DNA of 64,000 nucleotides from Apiosordaria backusii. Taxonomy: Eukaryota; Ascomycota; Sordariomycetes; Sordariales; Lasiosphaeriaceae. The position numbers were made by a program, and so were the translations under genes. The notes beneath the pieces were generated by a model, which worked only from the letters and a program-made list of their open reading frames with translations, searched no databases and was not told the DNA's origin. This document shows, in pieces, positions 46,481-58,323 of the stretch (within the stretch, counting starts at the first letter, position 1; the number at the start of each line of letters is the position of its first letter). The stretch covers positions 1,116,001 to 1,180,000 of the forward strand of contig JAUKTV010000012.1 of assembly GCA_030549205.1 (NCBI GenBank). Direction: 5' to 3'.

Positions 46481-48187
46481 ATGATGGACGACCAAGCCAA
46501 AGCTGAATATGAGCTGCAATCCCTTCAAGTCAGAGCCGAACTGAAAAAATGGGAGACCGACTGGGCGGCAGAGCACGGCGGAAACAAACCAAGTCGAGAC
46601 GACATCAAGCAGAATCCCGACATTGCGAAAAAGTACAAGCAGTACAACAAACTAAGAGACGTACTCTCGGGAAAGATTCCACCACAAGAGTTGTCGAAGC
46701 CGTCAAAATCGAAGTCATCTACCCACCGACCACCGCAGACCCCATCTAAGCACGCCAAGACAGCACAAACACCAAGAAAACAACACTTTGCCCTTCCCAA
46801 TGCCCAAACCCCAAGTGCCAGAACACCAGGCGCAGCGACCCCCTTAACGGCCCGCAAGCTCTTTAGCCCAGCCCTTCCAACCTCGATCGGCCCAACCCCC
46901 CAAAAAGACGGCAGAGTCCTCGGCCTCTTCGATCTCCTTGGCAAAACTCCCTCCAAGCCAACCGAATCACCATTCGTCAAACCAGCAGGAGCGACACCTA
47001 GCAAGCGTCGTGCCTCCGAGATAGGTGACTTAACAACCCCCTCCGCCAAACGAATTGCCCACGATGCCTCAACCCCCAATACCGGAACCAAGCTCTTCGG
47101 AGCCGCAACCACCCCCCTCCACGAACGCCCAGGCAACACCGGCGGCCGGCGAGGCAGCTTCACCACAACCCCCTCCTCAACCCGGACCTCCAAACTCTTC
47201 AGCACTCCCGCCTTCCTCCGGCGAACCACCGCCCTCCCCCCCGTAGACGAAACCGACGAAAACGGCGAATGGAAAGTCGGCCCCCTGCGTCTCCCCCGAG
47301 TCCTCAACCGTAAAGGCGTCAAAGTAAAAGGCCTCTCCGAGGTAGTCGCCGGTCTCCGAAAAATAGAAGACGACGCCCACGAAGACGAAGAAGACGCCCT
47401 CCGAGAAATGGAAGCAGAAGAGCTCGGCATCCCAGTCACCAAACCTGCCGTCTCCAGATTAGCAACAGTTCCAGAAGGCGTCGAAGTAGAAGTAGGCGAT
47501 AGCCAGGCGGCCCTCCCGCCACCCCCACCACCACCACCACCCCCACCCCAGCCCAAACAAAAGCCAGAAAAACCAGTCTTGCTCTCCCACTTTGACGATG
47601 AATCCCTCTACGACTCTGGAAACGAAGACCTCAGCAAAGAAGGCGTCGACCAACACGGTAACCCCCTCCGCGTCTTTAAAAAGAGAGGTCAAAAGCGCAC
47701 AACGCGCCTCGTCAAGATGAAGCCTACCCGCTCCCGCCGTCCTGGCACTATTTCCACAACCCCCCCTGATCATGATGACCCATCACAGCGGTCCGAAGGC
47801 GAAGACGCCGTCATCCCTGAAACTCAATACGGCAACAACACCTCCCAACGACCACCACCCGGCGGGGACGATTTACTCCTATCTGGCTCTGACTTTAACG
47901 ATGATGACGGGGAGGATAATGATGATGATGATGATGATGATTTCGACACCCTCAAACCCACTCCCAAGTCGTCGTCGGCCTCTGCTGGCGGTACTAAGAA
48001 AACCCTGGCTGAAACCAAGAAGGGTGGTGCGAGCAAAAAGGAAGAAGAAAAGAAGGAGGGCACCGTCAAAAAGGCCATGAGGAAAGTCAAAGCCACTGCT
48101 CACGCCAACTTCAAGAGGTTGAAGTTGAAGCAGGGGGGTGCGAAGGGCGGGCCGGGGTATAATTCGAGGTTTAGGAGGAGGAGGTGA
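46481..48187 (+). CDS. SLD2: DNA replication regulator Sld2 (Drc1)
   Basis: CDK target that, once phosphorylated, binds Dpb11 to start replication origins; N-terminally related to RecQL4. A single 568-residue exon beginning ATG ATG (46481). The N-terminal domain shows RAELKKWETDWA, HGGNKPSRDDIKQNP and KKYKQYNKLRDVLSGKIP. Many S/T-P sites follow between residues 70 and 260, as expected for multi-site CDK control. A polyproline run of about twelve lies near residue 350. The conserved C-terminal block DQHGNPLRVFKKRGQKRTTR is followed by an acidic Asp run and a basic tail with MRKVKATAHANFKRLKLK. Two MCB sites lie upstream. Confidence 0.95.
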   Translation: MMDDQAKAEYELQSLQVRAELKKWETDWAAEHGGNKPSRDDIKQNPDIAKKYKQYNKLRDVLSGKIPPQELSKPSKSKSSTHRPPQTPSKHAKTAQTPRKQHFALPNAQTPSARTPGAATPLTARKLFSPALPTSIGPTPQKDGRVLGLFDLLGKTPSKPTESPFVKPAGATPSKRRASEIGDLTTPSAKRIAHDASTPNTGTKLFGAATTPLHERPGNTGGRRGSFTTTPSSTRTSKLFSTPAFLRRTTALPPVDETDENGEWKVGPLRLPRVLNRKGVKVKGLSEVVAGLRKIEDDAHEDEEDALREMEAEELGIPVTKPAVSRLATVPEGVEVEVGDSQAALPPPPPPPPPPPQPKQKPEKPVLLSHFDDESLYDSGNEDLSKEGVDQHGNPLRVFKKRGQKRTTRLVKMKPTRSRRPGTISTTPPDHDDPSQRSEGEDAVIPETQYGNNTSQRPPPGGDDLLLSGSDFNDDDGEDNDDDDDDDFDTLKPTPKSSSASAGGTKKTLAETKKGGASKKEEEKKEGTVKKAMRKVKATAHANFKRLKLKQGGAKGGPGYNSRFRRRR

Positions 48188-48842
48188 AAAAATTCACATT
48201 GAGCTTTTGGTGATGGTGTTGGGTGGGAATGGAGCGAGTTCGGGAAAGGACAAGGGAAAGGGTAAAGGGGTTATGTAGTATATTGTACACGGTGTTCCAC
48301 ACATGTCATTACTTGGTAAGCAAGAGAACAACAGAAAAGGGGATCCAGAGAGCACAGGTGTTAGTTAGGTATGGGTCATTTACAGCTCGCCTCAGGCTAG
48401 CTTGGCAAGCAAAGAGAGCACAAAGGGGTTAAACAGGGCAGCATAATCATCATTATAGCATTTTAGCATAGCATAGCATCGACTGATAATTTGCAATTCA
48501 TCAGTATCTATCTATTTTTTTTTACTTCACTTGTCGAGTTTGACATGTTTCATGTCCCAACAGCCCATGTCAATATTTACAGTTCCAGACCTACCCACAA
48601 ATCTCCGCTCATGAGAGCCACGAACGCATCGAGTATACACCGTGAAGAATAATTAGGCCTCAACTATCATTATATGCCTCTTCGCTCCCACCATACACAC
48701 CCATCCATCCACTCTCACCAACACCTCAAAATGCGCAAAAACATGCATTACATCCCCTATTAGTACGCTCTACCAAAACAAATACGCCCTATCGCTGCGC
48801 CACCACTCCTCCACTAGAGAATCCCTAGCCGAGAACTATACC
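48188..48842. other. Convergent intergenic region
   Basis: 655 bp between the stop codons of SLD2 and UBP2. It contains a small TAGCATAGCATAGCAT repeat near 48465-48480 and a T-run near 48520. No gene was recognised. Confidence 0.5.
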
Positions 48843-51800
48843 CTACCAGTCAGCAGAACCACGACTTCTCACATCCCCCATTTCCACGTCCTCCCCTTTC
48901 TGACGGCTCATAAGCTCCCTAACTTTAGCCTCTACCGCCTCCTTCTCAACGCCCTTCCTGAGCGGCACGCTCACCAACCCCCTCTCCCTCCCAGCCCTGA
49001 CATAAGCAGCCAAACAGGGCTCCTCAGCATCATCCCCCACCTCCCGCCTAAACTCCTCCTCCGTCGACACTGTCACCGTAGCATCATTGTACTTCCTCCA
49101 AACCCCCCTCTCAAAGTCCCGTATCCACACCCAATAATGCCCGGCATTGGCCCCCCCGCGGTGACAAAACACCGCGTGAAGCCTGTACTCGAGCTTTTGC
49201 AGCCTCCCGTCCGCCAAAATCGCCTCCCGCTCTCGCCTCAGCTGCTCTTCCTCGTTAGCCTCCTCAACCCTCAGCCAGTCGCTGAACTCCCTCAGTCTCT
49301 CAGGGGTGACCGTGATCCCCTTGGGATTGTTGGCGTTGGCATTGGCGCTGGCAGTAACAGATCCGCCGGTGACCTCATCAACATCAACGAGCTCATAATC
49401 CCCATCCGTATCAACCCTGAGATCCACCCCCAAAAATCGGTCCATATCCTCCTCCACCAACACCGCATCAGTCTCAACAGGCTGCTGCTCGGTCTCACTC
49501 TTCCCCGCCCTCAACTCCTCTAGCCGCCTGTTGATAGCCCACAGCCTGGCCTTCATCCTGAACCGATCCTCCTTCGTATCCTCCACCTCCATGAAATGAT
49601 CCAGATAGAACGGATCGTTCAGTTTGACCGGGTTCTCATTCTTCCCACCCCCGGTGTTCCTCGGAATGAGCACATGCAGGATATCCGCAGGCTTCTTGAT
49701 CGCCGTGAAGTGCATCCAACTATCCTCGTTCTCTTTTCCTTCAGTCAGCTGCACATCCAAACCGTGCCCGATGGCCTGGTATAGGTCCCGCTTGACGCCC
49801 TTCTTTACGTGAGGGTATGCCATCACGAAACGGTTGTTGTCGTCTTTGGTTCCCCAGGTGACCTCGTTGCGCTTCTTGCGGGTATTGACGAAATAAGTAT
49901 AAAAGTGTTCGGCAATGGGGTCGGAAATCTTCTCCTCCCCATCCTCAAGGCGCGCCACCGCCAGTTTCACAGCGGCCTGCAGGTGTTCAAGAATGTTCCC
50001 CATGGCTTCATCCACATCCTGTTGGTCCGTGCCACGTATTGTCTGATTGTCAAGACGCTCAGCCAGGAGCTCGACGGTCCATGTTGATTTCGTCTCGGCA
50101 GTGCCTCCTGTACCTGTCTTGGTGTCTTCCGTGGAACCTCCTGTCGCGTCTTCCGTGGTGCCTGCCGTGCCCGCCGTTTCCTTCGTCACCTCCACACCCT
50201 CCATACCCTCCGTCCCCGTTGTTCCAGCCGTAGCAGGCGTCGATTCACCGATCAGTGTTTGAGAACTAGACGTACTAGCAGTCTCGACGTGCTCAACACT
50301 GGCAACCTCCTCTCCATTTCTAGGGGGCAAAGGTGGTGGAACATCCTTGGACTCCGTAGACTTAGATGCCGTGGCCTTGGATTCTGTATTCTTGGATTCC
50401 GTGACGGTGGAGGGAGGAGGCTTTTTAGCGCTAGCCAGAGCCGCATTGGCAAGCCGCTGGCGAGGTAGGACGTGAACTGATGTGCTTTCCTCCATCTCTT
50501 GAAACAAAGTCTCAAGTTCGCGTGCAACTACAAGTCAAGAAAGTCAGTTCACTACCCCATACGCTCTAGAGGCTCAACTTACATTCATGACCAAGCCACG
50601 TCTCGTTCCTGTCGTCATCTTTCGCGCCACCAAGAATTTCCTTCATCTTCTCCGTCGTTCCCTCAAGCGTGTCGAGATCCAGCTTCTTCAACAGGTCCCT
50701 GATAACATCAACCGTATAGAGATACTGGAGAATGCTGTTCAGGTAGCAAGTGTTGCGAAGGTTGCCAAGCCCAGCGGGTAACGTCAAGTCTCCATCACTG
50801 GAGTTCTCAACTGCACTGCCGCTAGCCTCCTCTATAAAGTGCGGAGGCGGCAACTTCCCCGTGGCATTATATTGGTGGAGGCGGGCAGTGAGTGCACCAC
50901 AAATCTTTTCAAACTCGGCGTATTCGGTGCTGCCTGCTTGATACATATTCTTCATTCCAATAACATCCATTGCCGCTACAACCACTGCCAGGTCACTTTG
51001 CCCCTCCTTCAAAAAGACCGTCAGTCTTCAGTCTCAATAGGGAACCAGAACACAACTTACATTTACACTGTTGGCCGCCGCATTCGCAATGAAATCAAGC
51101 TCCGTATCGGGCGTCAAAGTCATACCAAGCAACACACCAAGGACATTATAGGCTTCTTCGTCGTCCATGTCTTTGCCTGCCATATCGATCAGGTCCTGCT
51201 GCCCAAGGTCCCTTCCGATTCTCGCCAAATGCTCTCGATGTAAGTGTCTGTTTGGGGGTTCCCGGTCTCTGTATTCGTGGTACCGCTGAACGATTTTGTC
51301 GGAGGTTCGGTCGGTTTCTCTCGAGAGACTGAACCAATCCCAGTCCTTGTCATATTCACTCGTCTCCTGGGGTGTTTTAGAGGACGCAGGCGCTGACTCC
51401 TGCTCGGCGATAGCAAACATTTGCAACTCTTCGCCCCTGCTAAAGGCCGACTGGGAGAGTGCCTCGACGTAGTAGCGCTTGTGGTCTGGGTCCACGGCTA
51501 TTTGTCGCTCATATGCCCACTTCAACGTAGCATCTGTTGAGCTTAAGGAGGCCCCAAGTAGACAAAAGTAATGCTTTTGCTCCTCCTTCAGATACCCCGG
51601 ATCAAGCTTGGTGACATCCGCGCACCCAAGCGCTGTCTCCAGGTCATGGCGGGCAGAGGAATGCGGCTGGACATGATGGGGGAGTTTCTGGTCGATCACG
51701 CTCTGTATCTCGCTCTTAACATCTTCAAAGAACGCTCTCTCGCTGTACAAGTCTGTCTTTCCGCCTTCCTTCGGTGGCTCTCGTGGTGAAATGTAGAAGG

Positions 51801-52663
51801 CTTCGTCGACTTCCTGTCGTTTCTTGAAACCTAGGTATAAGAAAAGCTCCTCGCAGGCTGGGCCGAACTGCACCATGAAGGTCTTGTTGCGCTCCGAAAT
51901 CTTCTTTTCCGTGGTTTTTTCCGGCTTGCTCGTTTCCGGCGTGCTGGGATCACTCGACATGATGTTGGTAATGTACATATTTAGTGTTAGCAGCGCGCCT
52001 GTCTCCAGCTTTGCAAGCTTCTCCTGCGTCATATCCCGGAACCTAGCCGGGTCTTCTTTCATGGCCATCTTGAGGTTTCTCTTGGCTCGGGACTCATCGG
52101 TGACGATGTCGATCCACTTGTTGTCCAGCCGCGGAGCTGTCACATCAAGCCGGATGCTGAAGTCGCAGGATGAACATTGATAAATAGTGTGTCGCACCAG
52201 AGGGAACAGCCTCTTGTCCCATCGTGGACCGAGTACATCTTTCCCCCTCCCCTCACCGAAGGACTCATCTGTAATCCCAACAATCACTAAGTGATGCTGT
52301 AGGTGATCTGGGCCAGTAACAGGGGGTTTTGATGGCCATGTGAGAGCGAAGTGGTACCGGCAGTGCCTGCAAAAACAAGAGATGACTGATTGATCCCCAA
52401 ATTTGTTCGTCTGGGATGGGACTGTGATGAGGTCGTGGTCGTCGCTGACACCGGCTGGAGCGGGGCGGTTTCCTCGCAGATGATAGCAAGACTGAGTCCT
52501 TGGGTCAGATTTGTCGGCATGTTGCAAGATGCCATGATACCAGTCCTCGATAAGTCTCGTGGCAAGGCGACCGCCTGTTGCTATTAAGGATCTGAAGGCC
52601 AGCAAACAAGATGAGGATGTGCTTACCAGTGTTGTGGGCCTCTAGGGCCGGTATTACTGGCAT
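48843..52663 (-). CDS. UBP2: Ubiquitin carboxyl-terminal hydrolase, Ubp2-type
   Basis: USP-family cysteine protease; yeast Ubp2 opposes Rsp5 by removing K63 chains. Proposed exons are 52663..52627, 52580..51061, 51006..50583 and 50527..48843, giving about 1221 residues. A long N-terminal region includes a Cys-rich stretch (SCFCRHCRYHF, YQCSSCDF). The catalytic Cys box is GLGNLRNTCYLNSILQYL (Cys at about 606) and the His box is HRGGANAGHYWVWIRDF (His about 1124), with KYNDATVT after it. Between the boxes lies a Thr/Glu/Ser-rich insert. Exons 2-4 are firm; exon 1 and its 46-bp intron are chosen because exon 2 has no early ATG, so the N-terminus is uncertain. Confidence 0.88.
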
Positions 52664-53802
52664 GGTTTGTGAAAAGGCCGAACGTGAGAAGCCCAGACGA
52701 CGTTGGTCCCTCTGTAAGTTGGGTGGGGCTTTCGGCCTGAAGTTGGCAAGCAGCTTTCTCTGTCTCGCTGACCTTATTTTTGCGGGAGAGAGGCGGTCTG
52801 TTTCGTGGAATGTGGCCGAGTGGGAATAAGTGTTGTTTGCAGCAAACACAGAGAGTCCAAGTTGGATGTTGTTCGGTGGTGGGTGCTGGTGGGTGACGGC
52901 CTGAGTGCACAGGGTCCAAATTGATGCAGTGGGCCGGGGAACACCTAGGGAAAGTGCAACGATCGGGACAGCTAAGTGGCTGTCTCTGAGGACGGGTACC
53001 TAGTAGGTCAGTGGCAACCTTCTCGTTTGGCAGCTGACGCAGCTTTGGTTACTGGATGACAGTGTGTCTGGTACCTTCGGTCACACACGCTGTGGACTAA
53101 AGTCAACTCTTATGAGAGGCGTCCACAGATAGTATTCATGCCTGGTAAGAGAGCCCGATAGGCATTTGAATGAAATCAAAACACCTGTATTGAGTAGCTC
53201 TTATAAGGACGGAGGGAGTCCAGGAATATAGTCGGATATTTAGCAGTCTGTATTTGTCCACGGCGTGGGGAGAGGTAGGTAGTGGGTTGGAGCTGGCTGA
53301 TATGGAGCTCTGGCAATTGCAAAAGGAGGGGCACACCATTGATCATAGACAGGTGGTCCGTGCTTCCCATCAATGACATCCATGGATGTGTTCCACGAGC
53401 CCTTCTCTTCAAGACAAGAACAAGAAACAACCAAAAACAACTAAAAGATTAAATCTATTAGTAAAAGTCAAACCATTTCAGCTTCTTCTCTCCAATACCC
53501 ATATTCCCCATCTCCTCCAACATCACTGGCCTGTCTAAACCTCCAATTCCATCTCCAAGCTCCAACCAATCAAACCCCTCCAAATCCAGCGCAAGTCCCC
53601 TCCCGCGCCCCGTGCTCCTCACATCCAATCCAAGTCGCAGCTTGCAGCCGCAACCAAGCACAAGGTGACGATTCCCAATCGACCTTGAACGCTGCTGCTG
53701 CTGCTGCGCAAGATACGTACCTTGTTGAACCTCCCCCCCGACCTTCACCACCACCACCAACCCCAGCTATTTTGTCCCCCTCTGGGCCTCCCCACAGGCA
53801 AA
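52664..53802. other. Divergent promoter region, UBP2 and complex I subunit
   Basis: About 1.1 kb. A GGTACC near 52997 and a stretch (53156-53197) related to sequence near 55240-55300 are visible. The last 350 bp are pyrimidine-rich on the plus strand and likely hold the leader of the complex I gene. No gene was recognised. Confidence 0.5.
53156..53197 (+). repeat. Degenerate dispersed repeat, copy A
   Basis: Shares the order CGAYAGGC, ATGMAATC, CCTGYAT, GAGTAG with 55240-55300 in the same orientation about 2.1 kb away. Similarity is imperfect and copy B has extra bases. Origin unknown. Confidence 0.35.
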
Positions 53803-54672
53803 ATGGCGCCAAACACAGGAGGGGACGACGACAAATACAAACCCCAAGATGCCGTCTCCACCGCCCTGACCATGGGCGCCCTCTTCGGCTCCGGAGGTCT
53901 CTTCCTCGCCGCCGTCAAGACCTCCCTCGAGAAGAAGCACGTCGGTCCCTGGGCCGTCTTCACCAAGCACGGGAATATCGCTGCCACATTCGGTATCCTC
54001 CCCCCCGCCCCTCTGCCCCCCATTCTGTTCCAATTGACCTCTTACTAACCTCTTATGATGCTGTAAACAGCCGCCGTCGGCACAGTCTACGAATTCTCCC
54101 GCGTCGCTTCCGCCAACCTCCGCGAAAAGAACGACCACTACAATAATGCCATCGCAGGTGCCCTCGGCGGTGCTGTGCTTGGTCTTCGCGGTACCTTTCC
54201 CCCCCCCCCCCCCCTCCCCACCCCACGCCGAGGGCTAAGAAAAGAAAAGATGGAAGCTGATATGTTGGAATTATGATGATATAATAGCCGGCCGCATCCC
54301 CGCCATCCTAGGCTACGGCGCCCTCATGTCCGTCACCTCGGCCGTCTTCGAGTACACTGGCGGCCGCATCCAAGGCACCGGCCGCGACCCCAACGTCGAC
54401 GAGTACGAGCGCAAAGAGATGCTCCGCAAGAGATATAGGCGACCGGTGGAGGAGACAATCGCCGAGATTGGGGAGGGGAGATGTAAGTCTATTTTACTAC
54501 TCCCTCTGCTGTTGTTTGGTTTTTTGTCAAAATCAAAATCAGATGCTAATTATGACCCCACTAAAATATAGCTATCCGTCTTCCTGGGTACGAGGAGCGG
54601 AGAAGGAAGAGACTCAAGGAGGCGTATGGTTTTGAGGTTAAGCCTGTATGCGCGGATCCTGACCGTGCTTGA
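53803..54672 (+). CDS. Mitochondrial complex I membrane-arm subunit (NDUFA11/NUJM, 21.3 kDa type)
   Basis: Accessory subunit of NADH:ubiquinone oxidoreductase in the inner membrane, with a Tim17-like four-helix fold. Four exons: 53803..53992, 54071..54190, 54288..54482, 54572..54672, all joining in phase 1, giving 201 residues. Landmarks are FGSGGLFLAAVKTSL, TVYEFSRVASANLREKND, NAIAGALGGAVLGLRAGRIP and the C-terminal block GRDPNVDEYERKEMLRKRYR, LPGYEERRRKRLKEAYG, as in the Neurospora 21.3 kDa subunit. Intron 2 carries a C16 run. No cleavable presequence is evident. Confidence 0.93.
54199..54214. repeat. C16 homopolymer in an intron
   Basis: Sixteen consecutive C just after the donor of intron 2 of the complex I gene. 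Length may vary between isolates or assemblies. Confidence 0.8.
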
Positions 54673-55190
54673 TCGAGAGAGAGAGAGATATATAAAGGGG
54701 AGGGAAGAAGAAGAAGAAAGAGGCGGCTGGGTTCCCCCAAAAAGGCAAAAACATTTTTGTACACACATAACTGAGAATGGGGGCCAGCGGCTTACCTCGA
54801 AAAAATGGGAGTGGTGTAAATTGAATGTGGTCTTGGATTTTTGTTTTGACCCTGCCTCTGCAATTCCGCATTTTGAAGGGCCGGTTTTTATGACTGCTGA
54901 ACTAAGGTAGCTCTGCACGCCGAGCTCGTAGCTGTGCCTCGAGGTCTGGTTTACTCCAGGTTGGGGACTACACACTCACTTCATGGACCTTTGAGCTTTT
55001 GGCCGCCTACTTATCAGGCCTTTTCGAAAACGGCCCTGGCCACATGCTTCTTCGCATATGAGACGTGACAAGTAAGGTCTCGCTAGACTCAATGTTTCGT
55101 CAAACAAGAAATCAGGCACACTGTGGACAGGAAAACCGGTAACTGCAAGTGTTCAACAGGCATCAAAACACAGTTGACAGACCCGACGCA

Positions 55191-55253
55191 AGATAGCCGG
55201 TAGGCCTCGAAAGATAGTCGGTAGACCTTTAGAGGTAGTCGACAGGCCTCAAA
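55191..55253. repeat. Three imperfect 21-bp tandem repeats
   Basis: Units start AGATAGCCGGTAGGCC (55191), AGATAGTCGGTAGACC (55212) and AGGTAGTCGACAGGCC (55233). All are exactly 21 bp, and differences are mostly transitions (C/T, A/G). Confidence 0.75.
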
Positions 55254-55300
55254 ATGGTGTAATAAATCTTTAATGCAATCGGAACGCCTGCATCGAGTAG
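55240..55300 (+). repeat. Degenerate dispersed repeat, copy B
   Basis: Direct-orientation partner of 53156-53197: shared CGACAGGC, ATGCAATC, CGCCTGCATCGAGTAG. It overlaps the third 21-bp unit, so the tandem repeat may have grown out of this element. Confidence 0.35.
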
Positions 55301-55446
55301 TTTATGTGATAGGCTGTGCAGGTGCCAGGGCCAGTTTTGTTGTCCAGATGTATCAGGCACTCAAGTGGATATCAAGTTCAATTGTATAGGTCTACCCATC
55401 TACCCATTTCTTACCCCTTAAAACTCCTCCGAAATCAGTCTATCCC

Positions 55447-57611
55447 TCACTTCTGCGTCGTCGTCCCCGTCTTCACCATCCTCAACAACTCAACAATATC
55501 AGCAATAGTATGCTTCCTCTTCCTCCCCGTTCCCACCACCGCTTCTCCCTCTCCCTGGTTACCCTCCTCCCCCTCGCCCTCCACCACAGTCAACCCCCTA
55601 CACTCCTCCAACTCATGATCAAACCTCCCCTTTGTCGCCCTCCTGGCAATTTCCAACCACGACTTCCGCCTCTCCGCAGCAGTAGCAAACGACAACCTTG
55701 ACCCTGATGACTCACCCCTTAGGCAAAACACGTCCCCATCCCCTGGCTCACCATCTTCAGGGGTCCATGTATCCGGTCTGCAATCAACGGCGTGAACTTC
55801 CTCTTCCTGTTCGCTTTTATCCTCGTGTAGTGCTGCTGTTGTAATGGCTCTATTCCCTGGCTTCTTTTCCTCACAGTCAGTATGATCCTTCAGTCTCAAC
55901 CCAGCAGCACCCCCTGAGCCGAGGTCAGAAGAAGCAACAAAATAATGTGCCCCAGCCCTATGCCCCGTCGGCGTCGACGACCCGCTCGTATACACCGACT
56001 CCAAATCACCCGCATCAGGAAATTTCGGAAACGATTCCAGCCGGTATATCGGCTCCTCTTCTTTCTCCTGGGGCCGTGGAGTAGGAGGGGAATCAGATCT
56101 CGATTGCTGTCGTCTTGCCGCTGTTTCAAAGCTGTGAACTTCTGACAATTTGCTTGGACCGGCAGCACGTTGTTTCACTGGGGATGAGCCGAGTACCGGT
56201 CCTGATCTGTTGCTGCTCCCCGGGACTGGGGATGCACTACCTGGGATGGGAGAGGCCGTGCCACTTCTGACAAAGACTGGTGTGTTTGCCGGCGGGAAGG
56301 GGACAAAATCCCCTTGTCCGCTAGACAAGGAGAGGATAGACCGTGACAACCCCCCGCTAGGAGTTGCGCTTGGCGGTGTACCGCTTCCAGCTGTCTGGCT
56401 GGGGGTATTCGGTGGGACACCACTCGTATGGCTTGCTGCTGATCCAGGGGAGAGCATCTCGTTGGTAAGGACTGATTCATTGTGAGTTGCCGTGGCAGTC
56501 TCCCTTTCATTCTTCTTCTTCGACTTCGCCATATCATCCGCCAGAAATGACAGTCTGTCCAACTCCCCAGCAGCAATCATCATGCCCGCAATGGCGATCA
56601 AATCAAGACTGGGCAAGCGCCCACATGACCAAGGACGAAATAACGGGCTGGAAGGGTCGGGCTCGGTTAGACGGTCGCGATTGGCACGGCGACGGTCTTT
56701 GGGGTCTTGTTGGAAGTTATCGGAGGAGGAGGTGGCTGGAAGAGGGACGGACTTGGACCTGCGGATTTTCTGGCGGAATTTGTGGAAGGCTCCCCGCCAA
56801 GCGCCGGTTGCTTGTTGGGATTCGATCTGTTTCTGGGTTGGGGAGGCTGGGGATCCCTATTTCAACTGTTAGTACACGGTGAGAATGATTTATGGGTGTG
56901 GTGATTATTCCATACCTAGTCTTCCACTGCTGCTTCGCCCTCACGTCTTGGGCGGCCGAGCTCAGCAGGACAGGTGACGTTTGACTCTGATGACTCTCGG
57001 AGGGGATGTTCAAGGATCTGATCGAGATTTGACGGTAGGCTTGACTTGTTCTCATCGTCGAGGGACTTGACTTTTTTGGCGTCGATGAGGGCGCTGGTGC
57101 TGTGGTTAGGATTCTTGGTTTTTATCATCGGTCTTGAGGATGGTAGGCTAGAGGCACTTTGGCGTCGATGTTTGACGGTGTTATCAGAGAAGGACAATCG
57201 TCTGGGAGTCGTATCACCATCGTCGTGCCCGGGAGAGGAGCGCTCAGATGATTCGGCAACATGACCGTCATATCCATACGTAAGCGAGGTTGTTGACGGG
57301 AACCTAGATTCCCCGGGATATCCTGCCCGCTAGGCTCGGTACTGAGATACTGTGTCCTCCTTAATCCTTGTGGAAGGGTGCTGTGATATCACATTCTCGG
57401 AGCGCGAGTAGCAAAGCTGCATATCGAGCGCAGAGATCATGTTGGCCGGAAGGTACTTGTAGGTGAGATCAGCACCAGGCGCGGTCGTCCAACAACAGCT
57501 CAAGAGACGGATGGCAGCAAAGGTAGCCAAGCCGTCGTTGTTGCTGTTTGTAATGTCTCGAAACATCTCGCGCTCGACAGGTCTAGCCATCGTAGGATCT
57601 ACCGCTGTCAT
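55447..57611 (-). CDS. Unknown disordered protein
   Basis: Not recognised. The firm part is the last exon (56846 or 56856 down to 55447), with an ordered-looking patch ATGAWRGAFHKFRQKIRRSK, then LDLIAIAGMMIAAGELDRLSF, a long Ser/Pro/Gly-rich stretch, and a C-terminal block RRKSWLEIARRATKGRFD...HTIADIVELLRMVKTG. My preferred model has exons 57611..57393, 57329..56945 and 56846..55447 (667 residues; introns start GTGATA and GTGAGG, the second has a TACTAAC branch). A shorter model uses ATG 57055 and acceptor AAATAG at 56857, in another frame, giving 506 residues. The start is therefore uncertain. Confidence 0.6.
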
Positions 57612-58323
57612 GCTGTTTTGCTGTATAGGCCAAAGGACGGGTGTCTACTCAGGTCTAGGGGGGCCAGAAGCAGAGTAGGTAAGGTATCGCCGATGAGGGG
57701 ATTATCTGTCCTGGGTGACCATGGTCACTAAAAGATACTTCGAAAACATATAATGATGGACTGAAGAAATGGAGTCAGGGGCACTAAGTTCCTGCTTGTG
57801 AGAGGTTAGGGGAAACTTTGGGGCCTGTGTGCGAATCAGTTCTAAAGACGTGGTTCATTGAGAGGGGAAGAACGCTTGCTCTTTCCTAAGGTAGTCCCAA
57901 GGAGATTCCATGTCGGGCTCCTTCCAGGTTCCCTCACATCGTGCTTATCACTTATTTCCAGGCTGCATTATTTCAACACCATCACCAAAGTAAGACACAA
58001 TTGAAAATGATGATTGAGAACCTAATATCTTGCCTGTTCATATCGAGATGGCACACATCCCTCCTGTTCCATTTGTTTTCTTGCCCCTGATAATAGCCCC
58101 TGTCAGGGGCAACGGGATGCTACTATCAACCCTAACCCTCACTTTACGACAGCCTCGGCCCAGGTTATCCGTCTATTGGCTAAGTGACGGGGATCAGCGT
58201 TGGAGACCGGGAAGCTATCGGGGCCATTGGCAACCAGGAGGAATGAACACAGCGGGGGCTGGAACAGGTGAATCTTATACTCCAGCCACCAACATCATTA
58301 TACCGCTGAGTCCAGAATTGACC
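57612..58323. other. Divergent promoter region
   Basis: About 710 bp between the unknown gene (-) and glutaryl-CoA dehydrogenase (+). An open frame that begins at 58030 simply runs into the dehydrogenase start and is not needed. No other element was recognised. Confidence 0.5.

Larger units (their letters stand above)
54673..55446. other. Intergenic region
   Basis: Lies between the 3' ends of the complex I gene (+) and an unknown gene (-). It begins with a GA-rich run at 54675-54720 and includes the 21-bp tandem repeat at 55191-55253. No coding frame was recognised. Confidence 0.5.
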
